Positions 54,601-64,000 of a stretch of DNA of 64,000 nucleotides are shown here, piece after piece. Source of the stretch: Prostheceraeus crozeri (lineage: Eukaryota; Platyhelminthes; Polycladida; Euryleptidae); assembly GCA_907163375.1 (NCBI GenBank), contig CAJQUW010005234.1:346501-410500 (forward strand). The letters are read 5' to 3'. Positions within the stretch are counted from its first letter, which is position 1. Each line of letters opens with the position of its first letter. The translations under genes and the position numbers were made by a program. The notes under the pieces are model-generated. The model saw nothing but the letters and a program-made list of their open reading frames with translations, ran no database searches and was not told the origin of the DNA.

Positions 54601-55470
54601 AATAGAATTTGTCACAAAACTGTGATGGATGAGTTCGAAAATAGCATGTGGATTGTAATAGCAATATGCATAGCCTATATCGAGACACACTGCCTCAGAT
54701 GTCTCTGACGGAAAGACCCGACTTTTCCGTTGATTCTGCGGACTATATTTAGCTCAGTTGGTCTAGGTTGTGTCGAACACATTCATTACTTTGTCATGCA
54801 AATTCGCTATCGTGCAATCTATATAATTGGTACATGCAGATTTTCTCAGCCAAATTTACCTACTTTTTCATGCAATTTCCACGAACATAATGGAACTTAG
54901 ATAGAGTAGGAATTCACAGAGTAGGAACTCTAAAACTTATTTCTTGACAGACCAGCCGGCTAGCCATGTTGACGAGCAAACGATTCACCAACATCAGCAA
55001 CGAAGCTTATTCTTATTACTCAATGTGTCATGTGCATGTTTGAGTGGTTTTCGCGAGGTACAATAATGTTTTGCAACATCTGTTAGCATTAGGCTTTCCT
55101 TAACATCATCTTACGTCTAACATTGACGAAACTTCAAATTATCACAAAATTCAGAATAAAACAATTCTTCTGCTATCTATTATAACACTGCTGATGAGCA
55201 GTCATCACCAGCAGTGACTTATTTCAAATCGATGTAGATCAAATTGCAGCCCTCTAACCGCCACGTCCACGGTAGATTTGATGTTTTTGATGCTGTGACA
55301 AGCATTTAAGATCAGGAAATATTTATTTTAAGATGATAAACTCTTATCGATAGGAGAAGCCACTTTTTAGCATGAGCATTCAATTACCTCTTTTTTCAGG
55401 CTAATTCGAATATTTCGGAGACAAGTGTGACGGATAATATTCAATGTCTAAATAGTATTGTCCTATGTTC
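54601..55470. other. No gene recognised
   Basis: Region downstream of the lectin's putative last exon. I see no coding frame of note. It is possible that more lectin exons lie here if exon 3 is not the last. Confidence 0.35.
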
Positions 55471-55477
55471 TACCTAC

Positions 55478-56884
55478 AGGGTGATTCAAAAGTCTCCATA
55501 CATAGCAAAAGATACTTTTTAATCCAAATGCCCTATTTGACGAAAAAAGTGTACAGCAAGTAGCAATACAATTACATCACGTGTTATATGTGATCGCCCT
55601 CCATTAATGACACGTTCGGATGCGGTCCACCCAGTTACATCTGACTTTGGTCAATATGTCGGATGAATTGTTGGCACACGCATCACGAATGCGTTCCTTC
55701 ATACCTTCCAGACTTCTCAACTTTACGTTGTATACCATCGCCTTCATGTGTCCCCACAAGGAAAAGTCAAGTGGCGTGAGATCCGGCGACCTCGGCGGCC
55801 ACTCAACTGGTCCTCTGCGCCCAATCCAGTGTCCAGGCATCGACGAACATCGACAACATAATGTGGTGGGGCCCCATCTTATTGGAAGTAAGACGGAAAT
55901 TCTCCATCCTCCGTCATGAGGGACAGAGTGACATCTTCGGACAGCAAATTCAAATATTTCTCGGCATTCAAGTTGCCTTCGATGAAAAAAGGACCGATTA
56001 CTCTTGTGTTCCATTTTCCACACCACACCATCAACTTTTCAGGTCCTTGCATTCGCGACGGGTCCATCCAGTGTGGGTTGGCGTCACTCCAGTATCGCAT
56101 GTTTTGGCGGTTTACTTCGCCATTGATGTAAAAATTTGCCTCGTCAGTGAAAAGAATAGACGACAGAAAGTTCGGGTCCCTTTCTATCTGGTTAATGGAC
56201 CATTCGCAGAACCCCATACGCCGGTCAGGGTCGTCTTCGCTGAGATGTTGCAACAATTGGATTTGGCATGGGTGGCATTTGTTTTCTTATGTAATGCGGA
56301 TGATGCTGGCTTGACTGACTCCCATTTCTGCAGACAATCTTCAAGTGTTTTTCTTTGGACTTTTAGTCAAAACAGCTAGCACATTCGTAAATGTTTCTTC
56401 GTCTGTTGATGTTCGTGGCCGACCACTTCTTTGTTTATCTTCAACACTCCCAGTTTCCTTGAATTTCTAGAAGAGTTTCGCAACAGTATTATGAGTGATC
56501 TGTGTTCCACCCAGTGCCTTGCATTAAATTCGGCAGCAACTTTCCGACAGCTTCCAGAACCACTTAGAAGGATGATTTCAATGCGCTCTTCTAAAGATAA
56601 TGGGATTTTGTTAGACTTGTTGATCGCAGCAAAGCAGCAACGTGTTGGAATCAACATCAGAACAATTCCTTTAGACGGCTGGCAAGACCTGTCGTTACAG
56701 TGAGCATGTCTCCACGGCCGCCACAATGTTCAGTATTGATTGTTCGTGCCAAGATGACATCACACTACATTGTACAGTGGAAGCTCGAAAATCGCGATCA
56801 ACATGCAATTTCATGCATCAAAAATGGATTCCTGTTGGTTGTATAAAGCACGGATTTGCCTATGGAGACTTTTGAATCACCCTG
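55478..56884 (-). mobile_element. Tc1/mariner-superfamily transposon, decayed
   Basis: 1,407 bp with inverted ends CAGGGTGATTCAAAAGTCTC and its inverse, flanked by TA (55476-55477 and 56885-56886), the superfamily's target duplication. The transposase is on the minus strand in pieces (about 56726-56376, 56256-55879 and 56026-55604). Confidence 0.9.
55604..56660 (-). pseudogene. Broken mariner-like transposase
   Basis: The N-terminal part (56660-56380) has a helix-turn-helix region (LSLEERIEIILLSGSGSC). The catalytic core has FTDEANFYINGEVNRQNMRYW (first Asp), a second block DGAPPHY that follows a stop codon near 55890, and SPDLTPLDFSLWG with the third acidic residue, suggesting a DDD-type mariner relative. 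At least two frame changes and a stop interrupt it. Confidence 0.85.
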
Positions 56885-56899
56885 TACATCAACCGAGGC

Positions 56900-59770
56900 A
56901 AAGTATTTATGAAGATCGCGCATTACATTTATGGTAGTTGCTCTACCTTTTAATAAATCTACTTAAAATCTTCTGATCTTTTATAATTTCTCCCGCTATG
57001 GCATTATGAATTCGTACTTTCGTCCTTTTTCTTTTGGAAGAATGTTAAAATAGGTTTCATCGATCTACTTGTTTCAATTAGTAGGAATTCGTTGCCTTCT
57101 TATATTATCAAATCTATGTTCCTACTGGATTTCAAAATTTCTTGCATAAATTTCTGTACTGAACTAATATATAATCACTTGACAATGTAAGTTAGCATTA
57201 CTTTGATAGAAATTTAATTTGCCTTGGTGCTTTGTGAATTTAAGGGAGCAAAGATAACGACAATGATAATATAATTTATGATTAGTAATTTATAATCTTT
57301 TCATCGGTTTAAGCCATGCACCGGATGCAACTTTGCATTATTCAAGAGGGATTCTTTTATGTCTCACTGTAGGAGAAATATGTCTCGCTGTAGTATAATC
57401 CAGCAGGCTTGCAGTCCTCAATCTTGAGGAAGCGACACAGAAGGAAGCAATCAGATTCATGAGGCATTTTAGATAGAGATCGAGGCACGCACACTGATAG
57501 AGAATGTGCTGTCAGTATTCGCGAATCAGGCTGATGAGCTGGGTCCTTGAATAACCTTCATATTCAGGAGTTAGTGTGAATATTAATGCAACCGTATACA
57601 AATGTTTCTAGTATAAGAATTACTAAATGCAAAATTATTTTTGCTTTAAGTATGATAGCAATAACGCTCATGTGGCTGTGGTAGACTACACGCTTGTGTG
57701 TTGCTGATATCATATTCAACGTCTCATACGGCAGAACATGGAAGTTGCACTTGTTTACGTGTTATTCAACACCATATGTTTAACACGGACTGTGTGTTCC
57801 ATGAATAGCTAACTATGTGGTTGCAAGAGCGCTAAACACGCAAAGTGCACGAAAAATACACAGATAATATTCTCAGTGTAAGTATGGATAGATGAATTAC
57901 CTGTCCAATTTGTGGAAAGTACTGTAGTATGAGCATCTGTTGACAACTCGCAGAAAATGCAACTTAACTATCCCCACATCCCTACTTTCTCTACATTTGA
58001 TTCACCACTGCATGTGAATAATTATCGTTGATATTGAACCGGCTTCTCGGACTTGAAAAGTGAGTTATCATGCAAATTGCAAACAGAGGTAGATGTGGTA
58101 AGTACGAGATGTCTGCTTGCATGAGTTGAATTTTATAAATATATCAAGCTCATGCGTTGGATGTAATAACAAAATGTTTTGTAATTGAAATTATTAATAT
58201 CTGAAACTGCTTATTTGCAGAAGACAAGTGACGACGCAAAGGTGAAATCAATCGTCATCAAATTATTGACCTGTAAAATCGCTTCTTCTATCAAATAAAA
58301 ATTTCGCTTCTTTTTGACTTAAACTTGTGTGTTTTACATAACGCTATTCACTTGCAGTCACGATTTTTTATATTTTACACTTCGAGATTATATTCTTGTA
58401 TGCCATTACATTAACCTCTATATTTTATTGATAGACAACTTTAGGTGTGTAGCACTATCTGCATATTTCAAAATTTCATGGAATGAAGAGCTATGGAGCC
58501 TCAAGTGACAAGAGACTCGGCACTGATGCAGGGAACTTTGATGATAGCTACGTGCGATGGCTGAGAGGCTCATGTCCTGTGAAAGTAAAGATATCCATCA
58601 GCTCCAGATCTTTTCCTGTTATCAGATATATTTTCATTTGCGACCACAATTTTGGCCTTGAAATCAAGGTGAAGAATGTTCATTTGGAAAATTGAAATGA
58701 GACAGTGAAAATTGCAATTTGGAATGAATGCATCAGGATTCCGCTACAGGTTTTCTATTGGTTCTTGCTTACCCTGTAAATTTTTTTAGTTTAACAATAG
58801 ATACATTTATTATTATCAGCACTATCTATAGTACTCATAATAACTATGGTAATAAACAAAAGGCAAATATGTTTCAAAAATTTTTTCCTGTTTTGTAGTG
58901 GATTGATTATTCATGACAATATTAAAATGTTCACCGTGGCCTGAGAGTCATTGTGCTACCTTAACTGGTAGGAGAAAGAAGGACTCCTAGGTTAAAGTAA
59001 ACATGTAAATATAACCAAAATGTCGCAGATGAGAGGACTAAATTTTACACTTGAAATGACTAAGATGTTGCTTCTAAAAGACACAAGAGATGAAATACTA
59101 TATTTACAAATATTGTAGACATGTACCAAACGAAATGAAAATAAATGAAAAAAATGAAAGAGATGTTGAAAAAGGTAGGCAACAATGCATCTCGTAATGA
59201 TGATATCTGTATCTATGCATGTGAAAGATGTTTTAGAAGTCTCAGTTAGCGTACATCCACACGTGCATTCACATGTCACTGTGAATGCATTTCACTGTTC
59301 GCTTTTTGCTGCCCAGTCCATATCAATTACGCACAATATTATTAATATGGATTTTTAAGGTCAACAATCTCAGGTACTTGCGCGCCTTCAAATGTACTAC
59401 ATTCTTGCCCTCAAAATCCATGTTGATGTTTTGTTGATGAAAATGCGGCAATTTCTTTGCGGACACGAGTCATAATTTTGGTTTGAACAGCAAACATGCG
59501 TTTGAATATTTGCGAATATGAACACATGTATCAAAAAATGCACTTTGTCGATAGCTATGTATTTCATCTTATGTATTCTGAAAAAACGTGTCCTAATCTT
59601 GAACCGGAAAACTTCTCGAGAGAAATTATCCGGACCGGTCCCACTCTGGCTGGGTTCTCTGGAAATCTGTCAATATAAGAGTTTCGAATATCAAATGGAA
59701 TTTGAAAAATTGCTCTTGCTTTTAGAAAAACTCTTGAAATTGGGAAGGACCACTAAATTTCAAGAGGAAA
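56900..59770. other. No gene recognised
   Basis: AT-rich intergenic DNA with only short, unsupported frames (for example 58483-58695 plus). Confidence 0.4.
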
Positions 59771-59777
59771 TTTTCAT

Positions 59778-60118
59778 TTTCTTGCATTTTTGGCTATCTT
59801 ATGATCCACCTAACACTATGCGATCGCAAAACGAGAGAGTGGATCAGAGATCAGACGAACTTGAAGGACATTATATTAACCATCATGAAAAGTAAATGGC
59901 AATGGGCTGATCACATAATGCGCAGGACAGACGGAAGATGGACCCGGAGAATAACCGAGTGGCATCCCAGAATTGGTTCCAGACAACGTGGGAGACCTCC
60001 AAGACGGTGGGACCACGAATTGGTCCAATACTGCAATCAGCACTGGCGACAACACGCGATCGACCGCCAGAGGTGGACGACACTTGAGGAGGGGTTCATT
60101 CAACAATGGAGCGATTAA
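59778..60118 (+). pseudogene. LINE C-terminal fragment (RTE/Jockey-like tail)
   Basis: A 105-codon frame (59801-60118) carries a block seen at the C-terminus of many non-LTR polyproteins: KWQWADHIMRRTDGRWTRRI, GRPPRRWDHEL and DRQRW. It is 5'-truncated; no RT core is present. It ends naturally at a TAA. Confidence 0.75.
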
Positions 60119-60124
60119 AATCCC

Positions 60125-63100
60125 TTCAAGGTAATCAAGGTATGGTCCACATGTAATTCATGCACTTTTTGTATGAGGCTTTACAGTGCACTCATTGTTA
60201 CAGATCATTAATAATAATGACAGACAATCGGAAAATTTAGAAATTCGGCTATAATGAATTCGATCTGAAACGAATGTAAAGATGATGCATGATTAAAAAT
60301 ATCTAAGAAAACAAAAAGCTTCGAATTTTATCTTACCATTTTGCCCCCTTCCTTCGTATGTATTATCAAGTCAGAAGCATATACAAGTGAAATTTATTGA
60401 CAATTTGTGAGCTTTTTCAGTTTTGAATTTGATGGACCTCCATGAGGCTCTCCGCTTGCATTACAAGCAAGCTATCAAGCCTAAGAAATTGTTTTTCGCA
60501 ATATGTGCCCTAATATCATTTTCTAGAGATTTGAATAGTGACAAATATTGTTCAAGGAACACATCCTAACAGTGTAAACACATCCTTCCAGATACTTGCA
60601 ATTGTTCCATTCAATAACCACACCCGTATTTTGATCAGTTATTGATCATATGACATGCTGAGATTCAATAATTGTTCACACTATTCATTGTGTGCCAATG
60701 TGTGAGTTATTAGTTGCATGTGACCTTTGACACAGATATTTGACGATCTTTCATGTCATGCAGTGCAACCAAAACTATGAGACATCTGATTGCTTTTGAA
60801 ATGACATTTCTTCTGCCATAAGAACAAAATTTACACATGGAAAGGAGACTAATTCTCTTTACAGTGTTAATACCTGAGCAAGTCATCGACGTTTTGCATC
60901 AAGTGTTAATGCAAGATCGACACAATTATACTATATTAATGTCAACATGCACACTGAAAGTAATGCTACACCGCAGTCACACGTTGCTATGATACTAGGG
61001 ATCTGGAGAAGGAAGAATTTTGCCAACTCTGATCCATCTGAATCTTCCATCCACTGGTTAAAATAACTACAGAAATGATGTTTGACATCGGTCAACATTG
61101 TGGTCACGAACTAACTACATTAGCAAATACATCAAACTAGCCAGCCACACTTGTATATACTAACGTACAACATGTGGTTGTATCTTGCAGTTAGTAGCCA
61201 CACGGGTCTTAGGCTACATGGAGCAAACCATGACCAATTGACGAAATTGCTTTAATCATGTATTTCATTATATAATTTGCATTGAAGCTGCATTCCAAAA
61301 ATTCTAGTGGGTGTCACTTTATCACCTATTCATATGATGTTGTCTGATTATCAAAAGTTATTATTTAGAGATTATTATGATTATTTAAAGTCTCTGAATT
61401 CCTCCCTACCGGAGCTAAAAGTGTCACATATCTAATTCTCTTCGGATGAACCATAAATAATCATAATCAGTAATAAGATTCATGACTTCCATCCAGCATT
61501 CGCGAATCAGATGACAGAATTTCTTAAAATGATCACTATTGAAGCAAGGAAATAGCAGGACCCCAATCATTGACTTCTGAATATCGTATATGACGCTACT
61601 GTACTTTTTCCGACCAGTTCAAGGTCTCTCCGCCCAGCTTCAAGCCCTTTGCCACTCCACTCCGATTTGCCTCTTTCTCCAGATTCCTGTAAGATGCGAA
61701 ATAGAGCCTGTCTGAAGAATGGCATCCCCCTATGCTTTTGATTACAGTGCCTCTTGTTGTGACAGTTTTAGGTTTAAGCACTCGAACTAATAAATCGGAA
61801 ATGCATTTTGATATTGAAATTCAAGAATGACCATACTACCACAATTGAGTCACCAGAAGGAGAAGGCGACTGCGTAGAATTATCAATTCCAATAATTATT
61901 TCATGTCTGTCGGTTTATTTAAAATAAGTAATCGAAATACTCCTAGAAATTTAAAAATGTCTCAACTTAGTGAAAAAAACTAATACGAGTAATTAAGAGG
62001 CAAAGCAATTAAGCATCTAACAGTGGATATGTTCTGGAAACTCCTCGCTGGAGCGTCTTCTGTGCTGGAGCGCCTTTTCGCTCTAAGCGCATGTATGTGA
62101 CTTTACTTATTTTTGATGTAAATAATGATGTAATTTGATGTAAATTTGCTATAAATAATTATTTAATTAATTTCACGATATATCACAACACTGACTCTGT
62201 CACTTGTAACTTTCTAAGTCATCATCAAGTTTTACGCAACATGTACCCCTTTTCAATCACTGAACATTATGTAATTGACATGATCGCTGTTGGGTAGCTG
62301 ATATCCTCACCAAGCACGTGTCATAGTATTGGCATGTGATAGAATTAGGACTGTACAAAGTCTAAGGTCGGAATCCAATTATATGGGACATATAAAAAAA
62401 CATTTATGTCGGAGAAAATAAGAGATCGTCCATCTGTCAATGATCCCAGTGTGCGGAATGCCGTTGAAATGTCGGCAACAAATTATATTCGCACTGCATG
62501 AAAACACTTGATATATTTCCAAATATTCAGGAATTTGTACCAGTCCCTTCATTTCGAAATCGTCAACAGGTACTTCATATCTTCTGTTACATCAGACAAC
62601 AACCTATTTGTAGAATGATATTCTAATCGTACTTTCAGCCTAAGCATATACATCGCCATGAAAATGACGAACTTGGAGGTTTTGTGAACATCAGAAAATT
62701 AAAGCATGAATTCTCAGTCATCTATTTGATAAAGCATCAGAGTTCACTACTTGAAAAGATGTTTTTATCAAATCTCTAGACATGTAGCTAATGCGAGACA
62801 CACTGCGGCCTGGCGGATTTCATCAGTCGAGGACATGTTCGAACCAGCACCCGTTGGAGTTAGATGACATGCAGGCATGCTCTCTGGTCACAGGGCCACC
62901 GAAGCACGTGTTGAAGCGTAGATTTGCCAGTGAGGTATTGCTTTACGACAGGCACGTGGATGATGAATTGCAAATTTCAATCATTCAATGCCGCTTCCGA
63001 TTTTGATGCTCACTTAATTAAAGAGTACCCTGTTAATATTTCATGATAATTATCCATAAGCCAGGCTACATGTGAGTGAAAAGATGCCTTGGCTAGACAT

Positions 63101-64000
63101 ACAGTTTGCTTTTATTCTTTAACTATAGTTGAGAAAACGTTGCTATTGTTTTTGAATTTTGTTGGCTTATTACGATGTATTTAACTCTGTAACTAAGAGT
63201 GATTATTTAAATATTAATTTGCTGCATATTGAAGTTGGATGCATTATATAAGTCTAAAGATTGTCTTATCTATAAGGCTGAACATATCTTGAATAAATCA
63301 ACAAAATAGCAGAATGCTTGACTTTCCCAGCTGTATTTCAAAGCATCAAAATTTTTGCTTCCAGTTCTATCATAGTCTGGAAGAAGTGGCATGAACCATG
63401 TGCTGATAGCTTGGTTTCTGTTCGCAGACGAGGAAGAATTTAAACATGCCAGTTATGGCACATTTAATTGAATAGCACTGACTTGCATGTAATATTTCAA
63501 TTTTGAAGATTGAACTTCTTTTGCAAGATCTAAACTATTGTCGACATTAACAGACGGCGAGAAAGTTTCACAAGGGGGAATCGTGAATTTAGCCCTTTGT
63601 AACGGAATTGTCAAGTCATTTTTGAAAAAGAGTTGTAGGTTTGGATTGATATTATTAGAGTCTTACATAGAAAGTTGCTATATTGTTTCTCACTTATTCC
63701 CATATCTCACATGCATTATCTTTGAATTGTCATATTAGAAAAGTGCAACTCAAAATACACCCGAATCTGCGGGAGAACTCTAGGGAAGCTGTCAACATTG
63801 CCAACTCTTCGTTTTATCAACTCCATTTGACTGTCTTCAGATAATTGCATTTCGGTGTCCATTTACATACCTTCGTTATTGCTCTTTTTAATAACTTTTA
63901 ATTAGTTTGTATTGTAGAATCTGAAGATCTCGACAGATGGTCGGTTATGTCGGTGGTTTCAAAAATACGTGAGGCACACAGTTGCACACATGCTGCAGTC
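60125..64000. other. No gene recognised
   Basis: AT-rich intergenic DNA to the window edge. Short frames (for example 62791-63006 plus) show no family resemblance. A TTATTTAGAGATTATTATGA-type palindromic stretch near 61370 is simple AT-rich sequence. Confidence 0.4.

Noticed and set aside
1-64000. CRISPR arrays, bacterial operons or rRNA genes
   Set aside because: No regularly spaced repeats with unique spacers, no ribosome binding site pattern and no rRNA-like conserved segments were seen; introns and poly(A) signals show a eukaryotic genome.

Overview
The window is nuclear DNA of an invertebrate animal: it has spliced genes, long AT-rich non-coding stretches and many transposons. Two host genes support this. 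One is an innexin on the minus strand (exons 42668-42992 and 40151-41070). The other is a secreted mucin/C-type-lectin gene on the plus strand (46992-54600). A classical innexin argues against a vertebrate; a lophotrochozoan or another aquatic invertebrate would fit, but I cannot name the phylum.

The left 37 kb is a set of nested mobile elements. The outermost is an element with GGAGCC-rich inverted ends (1334-37449). Inside it lie an 8-bp-TSD element (2772-7151) that carries a hAT transposon (3705-7040), which in turn carries a 555-bp foldback element (5963-6517). Next to these is a complete Polinton/Maverick, 7241-36601, with AG...CT ends, long inverted repeats and a perfect 6-bp duplication CTTGTC. 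The Polinton is split by a young Ty3/gypsy retrotransposon (23048-29646) with two apparently identical 522-bp LTRs and a GTTA duplication. That retrotransposon carries a LINE 3' fragment with a 14-bp duplication.

Without the gypsy insertion the Polinton is about 22.8 kb. It encodes a protein-primed DNA polymerase B (broken), a retroviral-type integrase with chromodomain, an adenain-type protease, a double-jelly-roll-type capsid protein, an FtsK/A32-type packaging ATPase, two small basic core-like proteins, two paralogous large proteins, two RING-type proteins, a possible DEDDh nuclease and several unknowns. Replication is decayed, with several frameshifts and an in-frame stop in the polymerase. 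The capsid, protease, ATPase and integrase frames are open.

The most unusual gene is 19932-20798. Its C-terminal 175 residues look like a complete two-repeat TATA-binding protein, with both DNA-contacting Asn and three of the four DNA-kinking Phe in place. These follow an N-terminal part that resembles the PC4/p15 coactivator and is repeated as a separate neighbouring gene (19553-19909). TATA boxes are visible at several points in the same element, including inward-facing ones beside each terminal repeat. This suggests a Polinton that carries its own promoter-recognition factor.

The right 26 kb is host DNA: the innexin, the lectin gene with a 6.2-kb intron, a TA-flanked MITE (39655-39927), a decayed mariner-like element (55478-56884), two LINE fragments (about 45005-45835 and 59778-60118), and long stretches in which I see no genes.
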